64,000 nt of DNA from CAVSMC01 sp963798655. Its GTDB lineage: Bacteria > Pseudomonadota > Gammaproteobacteria > Burkholderiales > Casimicrobiaceae. The position numbers were made by a program, and so were the translations under genes. Below are positions 9,491 through 18,391 of this stretch, one piece after another; position 1 is the first letter of the stretch; each line of letters begins with the position of its first letter. Under the pieces are notes generated by a model. It saw only the letters and a program-made list of their open reading frames with translations. It had not been told where the DNA came from and did no database searches. The stretch spans positions 124,001 through 188,000 of the forward strand of contig CAWCUH010000014.1 of NCBI GenBank assembly GCA_963798655.1, read 5' to 3'.

Positions 9491-10800
9491 GCGCCGGCGA
9501 TCACCGAGCGGAACACGTCGAAATAGCCGGGGAACGTCTTCTTCACGCAGTCGGGGTCGTTGATGCGGATCGCAACGTCGCCGAGCGAGGCGAGCGAGAA
9601 GCACATCGCGATCCGGTGATCGTCATAGGTTTCGATGCTCGCTGGCAAGAGGCACGCCGGCGGCGTCACCCGGATCGAGTCGTCGCTCGTCGCGACCGTC
9701 GCGCCGACCTTGCGCAGCTCGGTCGCCATCGCGTGGATGCGATCGGTCTCCTTCACCCGCCAGCTCGCGATGCCGGTGAGCGTCGTCTCGCCGCGCGCGA
9801 ACAGCGCGACGACGGCGAGCGTCATCGCCGCATCCGGGATGGCGAGGCAGTCGAGCGCGATGCCGTTCAGTGCCGCGCCCGAACGCGCTTCGATCCAGTC
9901 GTCGCCGTAGCGGATGTCGGCGCCCATGCGCGCGAGCGCCTCGGCGAACGCGACGTCCCCCTGGATCGAGTCGCGACCCACGCCATTGACGCGAACCGGC
10001 CCGCCGCCGATTGCACCCGCGGCGAGGAAGTACGACGCTGCCGATGCGTCGCCTTCGACGCGAATCGCGCCGGGACTCACGTAGCCCGCGCATGCCGGAA
10101 CCTCGAAGTGCGTCCAGCCGCTCGCGTCGACCGGCACGCCGAATCGGCGCATCAGGTTCGTCGTAATCGCGACGTAGGGCTTGCTGATCAGCTCGCCGTC
10201 GACGTCGACGACGATCGGCTGCTCGCTGCGCGCGGTGGCGAGCGGCAGGGCCATCAGCAGCGCCGACAGGAACTGGCTCGACACGTCGCCGCGTACCGAG
10301 ACGTGCGCCGGCACGCGCCCGGGCGCTGCGGTGATCGTGAGCGGCGGGTAGCCCGGCACGCCGTCGTAGCGGATGCCGGCGCCGATCGTGCGCAACGCGT
10401 CGACCAGATCGCCGATCGGCCGCTCGTGCATCCGCGGCACGCCGGCGAGCGTGTACTCGCCGCCGGCGAGCGCGAGCACCGCGGTCAACGGACGAAATGC
10501 CGTGCCGGCGTTGCCGAGGAAGAGCGCGGCCTGCTTCACCGCGAAGTTGCCGGCGACGCCGTGCACGACGAAGTCGCGCGTCGCCCCGTCGCGCTCGACG
10601 GCAACGCCGAGTGTCGCGAGCGCGTCGAGCATGCGGTCGACGTCGTCGGCGATCAGCAGCCCGCGCACCGCCGTGGAGCCGCTTGCGAGCGCCGCGAGCA
10701 GCAGCGTTCGATTGGAGATCGACTTCGATCCCGGGAGCTCGACGACGCCCCGCGCATGCGTGGCCGGCGGCAGCTCGATGAACGTGCCCGCGCCCGTCAT
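9487..10800 (-). CDS. aroA: 3-phosphoshikimate 1-carboxyvinyltransferase (EPSP synthase)
   Basis: This 437-aa enzyme joins PEP to shikimate 3-phosphate in the shikimate pathway. Motifs include LPGSKSISNRTLLLAALA near the N-terminus, the PEP loop LGNAGTAFRPLTA, GDVSSQFLSALLMA, and the C-terminal ETYDDHRIAMCFSLA. The loop has Gly-Asn-Ala-Gly-Thr-Ala, the usual glyphosate-sensitive class I arrangement. It follows tyrA by 16 nt and overlaps cmk. ATG at 10800 gives the normal family length. Confidence 0.97.
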   Translation of the reverse strand: MTGAGTFIELPPATHARGVVELPGSKSISNRTLLLAALASGSTAVRGLLIADDVDRMLDALATLGVAVERDGATRDFVVHGVAGNFAVKQAALFLGNAGTAFRPLTAVLALAGGEYTLAGVPRMHERPIGDLVDALRTIGAGIRYDGVPGYPPLTITAAPGRVPAHVSVRGDVSSQFLSALLMALPLATARSEQPIVVDVDGELISKPYVAITTNLMRRFGVPVDASGWTHFEVPACAGYVSPGAIRVEGDASAASYFLAAGAIGGGPVRVNGVGRDSIQGDVAFAEALARMGADIRYGDDWIEARSGAALNGIALDCLAIPDAAMTLAVVALFARGETTLTGIASWRVKETDRIHAMATELRKVGATVATSDDSIRVTPPACLLPASIETYDDHRIAMCFSLASLGDVAIRINDPDCVKKTFPGYFDVFRSVIAGA

Positions 10801-10816
10801 CGCGTCGACGGCCGAT

Positions 10817-11743
10817 TCACCGCCCGCGAGCGCCGTTCGGCACCGCGAGCGGAACGTTTCGCACCCCCCACGCGCGCCGCGCGCCGGCCGCGCGCGCGAA
10901 CGTGCGCTCGAGCGTCGCGCCGTCGTTCGCCGCGAGCGCCGCCTCGATCCGCTGCAGCGACACGCGGTAGGCATCGAGCTCCGCGAGCAACGTGTCGCGG
11001 TTGGCGAGCGCGATGTCGCGCCACATCTCGGGCGAGCTCGCCGCGATGCGCGTGAAGTCGCGAAATCCCGTGGCGGCGAATTCGAAGATGTCGGCGGCGT
11101 TCGCCCGCGCGGCCAGCTCGTCGACAAACGCGAACGCGAGCAGATGCGGCAGATGCGACATTGCGGCAAAGATCGAATCGTGGCGCGCCGCGTCCATCGT
11201 GCGCACCTGTGCGCCGCAGGCGTGCCACATCGCCGCGACGCGCGTCGTCGCCTCCTCGCTTGTTTCCGCCACCGGTGTCAGCACGGCGATGCGGTCGTGG
11301 AACAGCGCGGCGAACGCCGCCGACGCGCCGGAGTGCTCGGTGCCGGCGATCGGATGACCCGGTACGAAACGCGCGAACGCGGCGCCGAGCGTGTCGCGGG
11401 CGGCGGCGATCACGTTCTGCTTCGTGCTGCCGGCATCGGTCACGATCGTACGCTCGCCGACATGGCCGGCGAGCGATCGGAGCAGCGGCGCGAGTTGCGC
11501 GAGCGGCGCCGCAAGCAGGACGACGTCGGCGTCGACGGCTTCGCTCGTCCACGGCTCGTCCAGCGCCAGTGCGCGATCGACGATCCCGAGGCGCAGCGCG
11601 TCGTCGAGGTTCGCGCGCGTGCGTCCGACACCGACGACCGTGTCGACTGCGCCGGCGGCGCGCAGCGCGAGCGCGCACGAGCCGCCGATCAGCCCGACGC
11701 CGACGACGACGAGCTTGCCCAGCCGAAACGGCGACGGCGTCAT
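10817..11743 (-). CDS. tyrA: Prephenate/arogenate dehydrogenase
   Basis: This 308-aa NAD(P)-dependent enzyme directs prephenate toward tyrosine. The Rossmann motif GVGLIGGS is near the N-terminus, and the active-site histidine region is PGHPIAGTEHSG, followed by HLPHLLAFAF. There is no chorismate mutase domain and no ACT domain, as in the compact proteobacterial form, so feedback control is not evident from sequence. Its start overlaps the hisC stop (ATGA). It lies in the pheA-hisC-tyrA-aroA run, so all phenylalanine/tyrosine branch steps are clustered. Confidence 0.93.
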   Translation of the reverse strand: MTPSPFRLGKLVVVGVGLIGGSCALALRAAGAVDTVVGVGRTRANLDDALRLGIVDRALALDEPWTSEAVDADVVLLAAPLAQLAPLLRSLAGHVGERTIVTDAGSTKQNVIAAARDTLGAAFARFVPGHPIAGTEHSGASAAFAALFHDRIAVLTPVAETSEEATTRVAAMWHACGAQVRTMDAARHDSIFAAMSHLPHLLAFAFVDELAARANAADIFEFAATGFRDFTRIAASSPEMWRDIALANRDTLLAELDAYRVSLQRIEAALAANDGATLERTFARAAGARRAWGVRNVPLAVPNGARGR

Positions 11744-12885
11744 CGGCGGTGCGGGCGTTCCAGCGCAGCCGCGAGCGCGTGCAGGAAGCGCTCGTTTTCG
11801 GCCGGCAGCCCGACGGTCACGCGCACGTGCTCGGGCAGCCCGTAGTTCGCGACCGGACGCACGATGACGCCCTGCTCGAGGAGCCGCTGATAGATGCGCC
11901 CGCCATCGCCGACGTGCACGAGCACGAAGTTCGCGTGCGACGGCGCATACGAAACGCCGAGCGCGCGCAGTCCCGCCTCGAGCTGTCGCAACCCCGCGGT
12001 GTTCAGCGCGCGGCTTTCGTCGACGTACGCGGTGTCGGCCAGCGCGGCGAGCGCGGCCGCCTGTGCAAGCGCGTTCACGTTGAACGGCTGGCGAACCCGG
12101 TTCAGCATGTCGGCGACCTTCGCGTTCATGATGCCGTATCCGACGCGCAGCGCCGCGAGCCCGTACGCCTTCGAGAACGTGCGCGACACGATCAGGTTCG
12201 GGTGCGAGCCGACCCACGCGGCGGACGGCGCCTGCTGCTCGGGCGCAAGGTATTCGTTGTACGCCTCGTCGAGCACGACCAGTACGTCGTCGGGCACCGA
12301 CGCGATGAATCCCTCGAGCGCCGCCGGAGCGATCCATGTGCCGGTGGGATTGTTCGGGTTGGCGACGAACACGACGCGCGTCGTCGCGCCGATCGCGCGG
12401 CGCATTGCCGCGAGGTCGTGGCCAAGCTCACGCGCGGGAACCTCGATGCCGGTCGCACCGCGCGCCTGCGTGGCGAGCGGATACACGGCGAATGCATGCC
12501 GCGAATACACGGCGTGGTCGCCGGGCCGCAGGAAAGCCTGCGTGACGAGCTCCAGCACGTCGTTGCTGCCGTTGCCGAGCACGATCTCGTCGCTGGTCAC
12601 GCCGTAGCGGTGCGCGAGCGCGCGCTTGAGCTCGAAGCCGTTGCCGTCCGGATAGCGGCACAGCTCGTCCGTCGCCGCGGCGATCGCCGCGCGCACCGAT
12701 GCGCCCGGGCCGCGCGGGTTCTCGTTCGACGCGAGCTTCACGATGTCGCGCTCGGCGAGCCCGAACTCGCGTGCGAGCTCCGCGATCGGCTTGCCGGGCA
12801 GGTAGCGCGCGATCTCGCGCACGTAACGCGGCGCGAGCGCCGATGGATCGCGATGGTGAGCGTCAGGCGCGGGCGCGGCGGACAT
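11740..12885 (-). CDS. hisC: Histidinol-phosphate aminotransferase family protein
   Basis: This 381-aa class I/II PLP aminotransferase has the HisC profile: KLASNENPRGPG near the N-terminus, ANPNNPTGTW, DEAYNEY, and the PLP lysine in SRTFSKAYGLAALRVGYG. Placement between pheA and tyrA is typical of the second HisC copy of betaproteobacteria, which may transaminate aromatic keto acids or prephenate rather than histidinol phosphate. That role is inferred from context. ATG at 12885 lies right after a dispersed repeat. Confidence 0.88.
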   Translation of the reverse strand: MSAAPAPDAHHRDPSALAPRYVREIARYLPGKPIAELAREFGLAERDIVKLASNENPRGPGASVRAAIAAATDELCRYPDGNGFELKRALAHRYGVTSDEIVLGNGSNDVLELVTQAFLRPGDHAVYSRHAFAVYPLATQARGATGIEVPARELGHDLAAMRRAIGATTRVVFVANPNNPTGTWIAPAALEGFIASVPDDVLVVLDEAYNEYLAPEQQAPSAAWVGSHPNLIVSRTFSKAYGLAALRVGYGIMNAKVADMLNRVRQPFNVNALAQAAALAALADTAYVDESRALNTAGLRQLEAGLRALGVSYAPSHANFVLVHVGDGGRIYQRLLEQGVIVRPVANYGLPEHVRVTVGLPAENERFLHALAAALERPHRR

Positions 12886-12897
12886 GGCTACTCCGGT

Positions 12898-12973
12898 CGT
12901 CGTCCCCGCGAGCGCGGGGATGCAGTGACGTTCGACGAAAGACGCTGGATCCCCGCGTTCGCGGGAATGACGG
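12898..12973. repeat. Dispersed two-hairpin intergenic repeat, copy 2
   Basis: A 76-nt unit fills the pheA-hisC gap. It begins CGTCGTCCCC, has the hairpin CCCCGCGAGCGCGGGG, then CAGTGACGTTCGACGAAAGACGCTGGAT, and ends in a second hairpin CCCCGCGTTCGCGGG before AATGACGG. The same layout as the copies at 6440 and 29928. Despite lying inside an apparent operon, no T-run follows it. Confidence 0.85.
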
Positions 12974-13003
12974 CGTGCCGTGCCAGCGTCGCCATTCGAG
13001 CAT

Positions 13004-14074
13004 TCAGTACGCCGCGGCCGGATACGATCCGAGGCGTTTGAGGAACGGCGCCTTCTCGGCGAGCTCGCCGAGGGCCTGCGCGACGTGCGGATCGCTGGCG
13101 TGGCCGATCAAATCGACGAAGAACAGGTATTCCCACAGGCCAGTGCGCGCCGGACGCGACTCGAGCCGCGACATGGAAACGCCGTGCTTCGCGAACGGCT
13201 CGAGCAGCGCGTAGACGGCGCCCGGACGGTTGGGCGCCGACATCACGAGCGACGTCTCGTCGCGGCCGGACGGCGGCGGCTGCTGGCGTCCGAGCACCCA
13301 GAAGCGCGTCGTGTTGTTCGGCTCGTCCTCGATGTGCGGCGCGAGGATCGCAACGCCGTAGATCGACGCCGCGATCTCGCCGGCGATCGCCGCCGCGTCC
13401 GGCTCCGACGCTGCGAGACGCGCTGCCTCGGCGTTGCTCGCGACCGCGATGCGCGCGGCCGACGGCAGATGCTGCGCGAGCCAGCGCACGCATTGCGCAA
13501 GCGACTGCGCGTGCGAGTACACACGCGTCACCTGCTCGAGGCTCGCCGCGTTCGACAGCAGGTTCTGGCGCACCGGCAGCTTGATCTCGCCGCAGATCGT
13601 GAGCGGCGTCTGGCACATGAGATCGAGCGTTCGGCCGACGGCGCCTTCGGTGGAATTCTCGACCGGAACGACCGCGTAGTCGGTCCGGCTGCTCTCGGCG
13701 GCGCGGAACACGTCGTCGATGGTCGGGCACGGCTCGGCCTGCACGAACTGGCCGAAGTGCTTGCCGACCGCCGCGTGCGAGAACGTCCCCGCCGGACCGA
13801 GATAGGCGATGCGCAGCGGCTGCTCGAGCGCGAGGCAGGCCGACATCACCTGCCGGAACACGCCGGCGATCGCCTCGTTCGACAGCGGGCCGGCGTTCTC
13901 CTGCTGCAAGCGTGCGAGCACCTGCGCCTCGCGCTCGGGACGGTACGCGACGCTGCCTGCCTTGAGCGTTCCGATCGCCTGCGCATGCGCGGCGCGCGCG
14001 TTCAGGCGCGCGAGCAGCTCGCGATCGATCGCGTCGATGGCTTCGCGATGCCGCGCGAGCTCGTCGTCGCTCAA
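13004..14074 (-). CDS. pheA: Bifunctional chorismate mutase / prephenate dehydratase
   Basis: This 356-aa P-protein makes phenylpyruvate from chorismate. The N-terminal AroQ chorismate mutase (about 1-90) has AIDAIDRELLARLNARA, the middle prephenate dehydratase has AYLGPAGTFSHAA and the catalytic PVENSTEGAVGRTLD, and a C-terminal ACT domain (about 275-350) contains the phenylalanine-binding ESRP motif. TTG at 14074 is preferred: it gives MSDDELARHREAIDAID, the family N-terminus, with GGAG 8 nt upstream. It lies 31 nt after gyrA, with no serC in between. Confidence 0.94.
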   Translation of the reverse strand: MSDDELARHREAIDAIDRELLARLNARAAHAQAIGTLKAGSVAYRPEREAQVLARLQQENAGPLSNEAIAGVFRQVMSACLALEQPLRIAYLGPAGTFSHAAVGKHFGQFVQAEPCPTIDDVFRAAESSRTDYAVVPVENSTEGAVGRTLDLMCQTPLTICGEIKLPVRQNLLSNAASLEQVTRVYSHAQSLAQCVRWLAQHLPSAARIAVASNAEAARLAASEPDAAAIAGEIAASIYGVAILAPHIEDEPNNTTRFWVLGRQQPPPSGRDETSLVMSAPNRPGAVYALLEPFAKHGVSMSRLESRPARTGLWEYLFFVDLIGHASDPHVAQALGELAEKAPFLKRLGSYPAAAY

Positions 14075-14105
14075 GGCTCGAACTCCGCGCGCGCTGATCC
14101 GGCGC

Positions 14106-16718
14106 TCATGCGACGGGCGGCGTTGCGTGCGGGATGTCGGCGTCGCCGTCGTCCTCGGTCTCGACGACACGCTCCAGGCCCGCGAGCTTCTCGCCCTCGC
14201 CGAGATTGATCAGCGTGACGCCTTGCGTCGAGCGGCTCATCTCGCGGATCGACTTCACCTGCATGCGGATCAGCACGCCGCCGGTGGAGACGAGGACGAT
14301 CTCGTCGTCGGGGCGCACCAGCGCGGCGGCGACGACCTGCCCGTTACGCTCCGACTGCTGGATCGCGATCATGCCCTTGGTGCCGCGGCCGTGACGGGTG
14401 TACTCGACGATCGGCGTCCGCTTGCCATAGCCGTTCTCCGTCGCGGTCAGCACCGATTGCGACTCGTCCTCGGCGACCAGCATCGAAATCACGCGCTGTC
14501 CGTTGTCGAGCATCATGCCGCGCACGCCGTGCGCGACGCGGCCCATCGGCCGCACGTCGTTCTCGTCGAAGCGCACCGCCTTGCCGCCGGAGCTGAACAG
14601 CATCACGTCGTGCTTGCCGTCGGTGAGCGCCGCGCCGATCAGCTGGTCGCCGTCGGTCAAGTCGACGGCGATGATGCCCGACGGACGCGGCCGCGAGAAC
14701 TCGGACAGCGGCGTCTTCTTGACCGTGCCCATCGCGGTGGCCATGAACACGTACTGGCCTTCGCCGAACTCCTTGACCGGCAGGATCGCGGTGACCTTCT
14801 CGTTCTCGATCAGCGGAACGAGATTGACGATCGGCTTGCCGCGCGAGGTGCGCGTGCCCTGCGGCACGTTGTAGACCTTGAGCCAGTAGACGCGGCCGCG
14901 GTTCGAAAAGCACAGGATGTAGTCGTGCGAGTTGGCGACGAACATTCGCTCGATGAAATCGTCGTCCTTCGTCGCCGCTGCCTGCTTGCCGCGACCGCCG
15001 CGCTTCTGCGCGCGGTACTCGGCGACCGGCTGCGCCTTCATGTAGCCACCGTGCGACAGCGTGACGACCATGTCCTCGGGAACGATCAGGTCCTCGAGCG
15101 AAAGGTCGACGCCGTTCGCGACGATCTCGGAGCGGCGCTTGTCGGCGAACTGGTCGCGAATCGCCGCGAGCTCGTCGCGAACGATCGCGGTGACGCGCGA
15201 GGGGCTGGCGAGGATGTCGAGCAGGTCGACGATCTGCGCCATCACGTCCTTGTATTCGGCGACGATCTTGTCCTGCTCGAGCCCGGTGAGCCGTTGCAGC
15301 CGCAGCTCGAGGATCGCCTGCGCCTGCGCATCGGAAAGCCTGTAGCCGTGGGCGGTGAGACCGAACTCGGCGGGCAGCCCGACCGGCCGCGCGGCGTCCG
15401 CGGCCGCGCGGGCGAGCATCTGCTCGACGAGCGGCGAGCGCCACGCCTTGTCCATCAGCGCGCTCTTCGCCTCCGCCGGCGTGGCCGCCGCCTTGATCAT
15501 CGCGATGATCTCGTCGACGTTGGACAGCGCGACGGCGAGCCCTTCCAGGATGTGCCCGCGCTCGCGCGCCTTGCGCAGCGCGAAGCGCGTGCGCCGCACG
15601 ACGACTTCGCGCCGATGCGAGATGAAGTGCTCGATGAACTGCTTCAGGTTCAGCAGGCGTGGCTGGCCGTCGACCAGCGCGACCATGTTCATGCCGAAGC
15701 TGTCCTGCAGCTGCGTGAGCTTGTAGAGATTGTTCAGCACGATCTCGGGCACTTCGCCGCGCTTCAACTCCAGCACGGCGCGCATGCCCGACTTGTCGGA
15801 CTCGTCGCGGATGTCGGCGATGCCCTCGAGCCGCTTCTCGCGTACGAGCTCGCCGATGCGGATCAGCAGGTTCGCCTTGTTCACCTGGTACGGCAGCTCG
15901 TCGACGATGATCGCCTGCCGGTTGCCGCGCTCGAGCTCCTCGACGTGCGTACGGGCGCGGATCACGATCCGGCCGCGCCCGGTGCGATAGCCTTCGCGCA
16001 CGCCCTCGAGGCCATAGATGATGCCCGCCGTCGGGAAGTCGGGCGCCGGCAGGATTTCCATCAGCTCGTCGACGGTGATCTGCGGCTCGGCCAGCACGGC
16101 GAGGCACGCACCGATCGTCTCGCCGAGGTTGTGCGGCGGAATGTTGGTCGCCATGCCGACGGCGATGCCCGACGAGCCGTTCACCAGCAGGTTCGGCAGC
16201 CGCGACGGAAGAACCGCCGGCTCCTGCTCCTTGCCGTCGTAGTTCGCGACGAAATCGACCGTTTCCTGGTCGATGTCGGCGAGCAGCTCGTTTGCGATCT
16301 TCTCGAGCCGGCACTCGGTGTAGCGCATCGCCGCCGCGTTGTCGCCGTCGACCGAGCCGAAGTTGCCCTGGCCGTCGACGAGCGGATAGCGCAGCGAGAA
16401 GTCCTGCGCCATGCGCACCAGCGTGTCGTAGATCGCGAGGTCGCCGTGCGGATGGTACTTGCCCATGACGTCGCCGACGACGCGCGCGCATTTGACGTAC
16501 GGGCGATTCCATACGATGTTCGCCTCGTACATCGCGTAGAGCACGCGGCGGTGAACGGGCTTCAGGCCGTCGCGCACGTCGGGCAGCGCGCGACCGACGA
16601 TCACGCTCATCGCGTAATCGAGGTACGAACGGCGCATTTCCGATTCGAGGCTGACCGGAAGCGTTTCTTTGGCGAACTGTTCTATCGACAAGGGCAGGAC
16701 CTTCGATCGCGACGACAT
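14106..16718 (-). CDS. gyrA: DNA gyrase subunit A, with Leu at the Ser83-equivalent position
   Basis: This 870-aa type II topoisomerase subunit cuts and rejoins DNA for negative supercoiling. The catalytic Tyr is Y133 in MRYTECRL. The GyrA box QKRGGRG in the C-terminal domain separates it from ParC. The quinolone-determining region reads HPHGDLAIYD, with codon CTC (Leu94) at 16437-16439 where E. coli has Ser83; the Asp87-equivalent (D98) is kept. ATG at 16718 is used; a TTG at 16691, giving a start nearer to the usual family N-terminus, is an alternative. The ompA gene is divergent. Confidence 0.97.
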   Translation of the reverse strand: MSSRSKVLPLSIEQFAKETLPVSLESEMRRSYLDYAMSVIVGRALPDVRDGLKPVHRRVLYAMYEANIVWNRPYVKCARVVGDVMGKYHPHGDLAIYDTLVRMAQDFSLRYPLVDGQGNFGSVDGDNAAAMRYTECRLEKIANELLADIDQETVDFVANYDGKEQEPAVLPSRLPNLLVNGSSGIAVGMATNIPPHNLGETIGACLAVLAEPQITVDELMEILPAPDFPTAGIIYGLEGVREGYRTGRGRIVIRARTHVEELERGNRQAIIVDELPYQVNKANLLIRIGELVREKRLEGIADIRDESDKSGMRAVLELKRGEVPEIVLNNLYKLTQLQDSFGMNMVALVDGQPRLLNLKQFIEHFISHRREVVVRRTRFALRKARERGHILEGLAVALSNVDEIIAMIKAAATPAEAKSALMDKAWRSPLVEQMLARAAADAARPVGLPAEFGLTAHGYRLSDAQAQAILELRLQRLTGLEQDKIVAEYKDVMAQIVDLLDILASPSRVTAIVRDELAAIRDQFADKRRSEIVANGVDLSLEDLIVPEDMVVTLSHGGYMKAQPVAEYRAQKRGGRGKQAAATKDDDFIERMFVANSHDYILCFSNRGRVYWLKVYNVPQGTRTSRGKPIVNLVPLIENEKVTAILPVKEFGEGQYVFMATAMGTVKKTPLSEFSRPRPSGIIAVDLTDGDQLIGAALTDGKHDVMLFSSGGKAVRFDENDVRPMGRVAHGVRGMMLDNGQRVISMLVAEDESQSVLTATENGYGKRTPIVEYTRHGRGTKGMIAIQQSERNGQVVAAALVRPDDEIVLVSTGGVLIRMQVKSIREMSRSTQGVTLINLGEGEKLAGLERVVETEDDGDADIPHATPPVA

Positions 16719-16857
16719 CGGGCAGCGAACGCGGCATGCGTCTCGAGCGCGACACGGTGTCGCGACCGTCCGCGCGCTGGCTTCACAGGGTTTTCGCGGC
16801 GCGGAACATCATGCAAAAAGTTCCACGCGGGCCTGGCGATGGCCTTGAAAACACTTG

Positions 16858-16866
16858 ATTTTATCA
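16858..16866 (-). promoter_or_regulatory. Putative extended -10 of the gyrA promoter
   Basis: On the minus strand the sequence reads TGATAAAAT, a TGn extension followed by TAAAAT (five of six matches to the sigma70 -10). It lies about 140 nt upstream of the gyrA ATG. No good -35 is seen 17 nt away, which extended -10 promoters can tolerate. Confidence 0.4.
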
Positions 16867-16923
16867 TGACGTTGCACGGCCGCGACACTCTTGTGCCACA
16901 ACATGCCGAAACGAGGCGAACGC

Positions 16924-16954
16924 TTGGACCCCTGCGAAAGCCCTATGCTATAGT
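16924..16954 (+). promoter_or_regulatory. Putative ompA promoter
   Basis: TTGGAC at 16924-16929 and TATAGT at 16949-16954 are spaced 19 nt, long for sigma70, but the -10 is extended (TGCTATAGT). Transcription would begin near 16961, giving a leader of about 115 nt before the ompA start, as is common for abundant envelope proteins. The leader ends in a strong AAAGGGG ribosome site at 17062-17068. Confidence 0.5.
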
Positions 16955-17075
16955 CCTCGACGAAGCAAAGATTCAGCGCGTCAGCACGTTAGCTGAATTT
17001 TTCAGGCGGCGTCGTCGCGCAAACCGCACGGTTCTCAAAAACCTGTCCCAAAACCAAAGCCAAAGGGGTGAAACA

Positions 17076-17837
17076 ATGACACGACGTCTCGTCTCGGCCG
17101 CTGTCGTCGGCGCACTCGCCGCCGCATTCGCGGGTGGCGTTGCCGCACAAGCGGCCGGTAATGCCTTCCTGCCGGGCAAGGCGAGCTGCAGCACCACGAA
17201 TTGCGCCTACTGGGTTACCACGACCTCGACGCCGGACAACAACGTCGTGAGAAGCGGCAATTACGGCGGCGCCGGCAACCTCTGCTGGCGCACCGGCTAC
17301 TGGACGCCGGCGATGGCGATCCGCGATTGCGACCCGGATCTCGTTCCTGCCGCCGCGCCCGCGCCGATGCCCGCGCCGACGCCGCCCGCCGCCGCTCCGG
17401 CGCCCGCGCCCGCCCCGGCGCCCGCCCCGGCGCCCGCGCCGGCTCCGCAAGTACAGAAGATCACGCTCGCGGCGAAGGCGCTGTTCGACTTCGACAAATC
17501 CGACCTGAAGCCCGAGGGTCGCACGGCGATCGACAACGAGATCATCTCGCGCCTGCGCAACGTGCAGAAGCTCGAGCTCGTGCTCGTCACCGGCCACACC
17601 GACCGCATCGGCACGCAGGCGTACAACCAGCGCCTGTCGGAGCGCCGCGCGAACACGGTGCGCGACTACCTGGTGTCGAAGGGCATCCCGCGCGACAGGA
17701 TCGAGACGCTCGGCATGGGCAAGACGCAACCGGTTCCCGGCGTCAGCTGCAACCAGAAGAACATGAAGGAGCTGATTGCCTGCCTCGCGCCCAACCGTCG
17801 CGTCGAGATCGAAGTGAAGGGCGAAGGCGGCCGCTAG
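17076..17837 (+). CDS. ompA: OmpA-family protein with Pro/Ala linker
   Basis: This 253-aa envelope protein has a signal peptide (about 1-25, cleavage likely after VAAQA), a short cysteine-containing N-terminal segment (to about 88), a linker rich in Pro-Ala repeats (about 90-125), and a C-terminal OmpA peptidoglycan-binding domain with FDFDKSDLKPEG and TGHTDRIGTQAYN. It lacks an eight-strand barrel, so it is closer to short OmpA-like proteins than to E. coli OmpA. Two cysteine pairs in the N-terminal and C-terminal parts could form disulfides. SD, promoter and terminator all look strong, suggesting high expression as a single-gene unit. Confidence 0.9.
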   Translation: MTRRLVSAAVVGALAAAFAGGVAAQAAGNAFLPGKASCSTTNCAYWVTTTSTPDNNVVRSGNYGGAGNLCWRTGYWTPAMAIRDCDPDLVPAAAPAPMPAPTPPAAAPAPAPAPAPAPAPAPAPQVQKITLAAKALFDFDKSDLKPEGRTAIDNEIISRLRNVQKLELVLVTGHTDRIGTQAYNQRLSERRANTVRDYLVSKGIPRDRIETLGMGKTQPVPGVSCNQKNMKELIACLAPNRRVEIEVKGEGGR

Positions 17838-17856
17838 GACGCAACGCCCGTAACGG

Positions 17857-17887
17857 AGCCCCGCCCTCGCGCGGGGCTTCTTTTTTT
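17857..17887 (+). terminator. Rho-independent terminator after ompA
   Basis: Perfect 8-bp stem AGCCCCGC (17857-17864) with GCGGGGCT (17871-17878), 6-nt loop, followed by TTC and seven Ts. It lies 19 nt after the ompA stop. Confidence 0.93.
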
Positions 17888-17907
17888 GCCCGCGTCGATC
17901 GCTCGCC

Positions 17908-18357
17908 ATGCTTCATTGGGAAGACTTCGCGCCCGGCTGGACGTACGAGAGCGGATCGCGCGCGCTCACCGCCGAGGACATCACCCGCTTCGCGCGCGAC
18001 TACGATCCCCAGCGCTACCACGTCGACGAGGCGGCGGCCAGACAGACGCCGTTCGGCGGGCTCATCGCGAGCGGCTGGCAGACGTGCGCGGTCGCGATGC
18101 GCCTGATGTGCGACGGGTATCTCAATGACTCGACGTGCGTCGGCTCGCCCGGCATCGAGGATCTTCGCTGGACGAAGCCGGTGCGCCCCGGCGATGCGCT
18201 GCGCTTGCGCACGACCGCGCTCGAGCAGGCGCCCTCGCGCAGCGATCGGCGCCGCGGCACGGTGAAGTTTCGCTGGGACGTCGTCAATCAGCGTGACGAA
18301 GTGGTCTGCACGATGGTCGGCCGGCAGCATTTCCTGCGCCGCACGCCCGCGGCCTGA
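17908..18357 (+). CDS. MaoC-family (R)-hydratase-like protein
   Basis: This 149-aa single hot-dog fold protein is similar to (R)-specific enoyl-CoA hydratases. The hydratase 2 motif is visible as D33-P-Q-R-Y-H38 (Asp/His catalytic pair), followed by FGGLIASGWQT and a late WTKPVRPGD segment. Such proteins may hydrate enoyl-CoA for PHA or fatty acid metabolism; the substrate here is unknown. A phaC gene lies elsewhere in the window but there is no direct linkage. It begins 20 nt after the ompA terminator, so it probably has its own promoter or depends on read-through. Confidence 0.82.
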   Translation: MLHWEDFAPGWTYESGSRALTAEDITRFARDYDPQRYHVDEAAARQTPFGGLIASGWQTCAVAMRLMCDGYLNDSTCVGSPGIEDLRWTKPVRPGDALRLRTTALEQAPSRSDRRRGTVKFRWDVVNQRDEVVCTMVGRQHFLRRTPAA

Positions 18358-18378
18358 AAACGCCCCATGCGCCGGCGG

Positions 18379-18384
18379 TAAACT
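18379..18384 (+). promoter_or_regulatory. -10 box (TAAACT) 7 nt before the mtaD ATG
   Basis: TAAACT matches the TANNNT core of a sigma70 -10. Transcription from it would start at or within a base or two of the mtaD ATG, giving a leaderless or near-leaderless mRNA. The -35 is weak. No Shine-Dalgarno precedes the ATG. Confidence 0.45.
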
Positions 18385-18391
18385 CTCGCGC

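Larger units (their letters stand above)
16719..17075. other. Divergent gyrA/ompA intergenic region
   Basis: This 357-nt gap separates two divergent genes and contains no supported ORF. It holds an extended -10 for each direction (listed separately) and is locally AT-richer than its surroundings around 16840-16870 and 17000-17070, as expected for promoters. Confidence 0.7.

Noticed and set aside
13809..17075. Long rightward open frame antisense to gyrA leading into ompA
   Set aside because: It mirrors gyrA codons; the ompA signal peptide, ribosome site and promoter place the true start at 17076.
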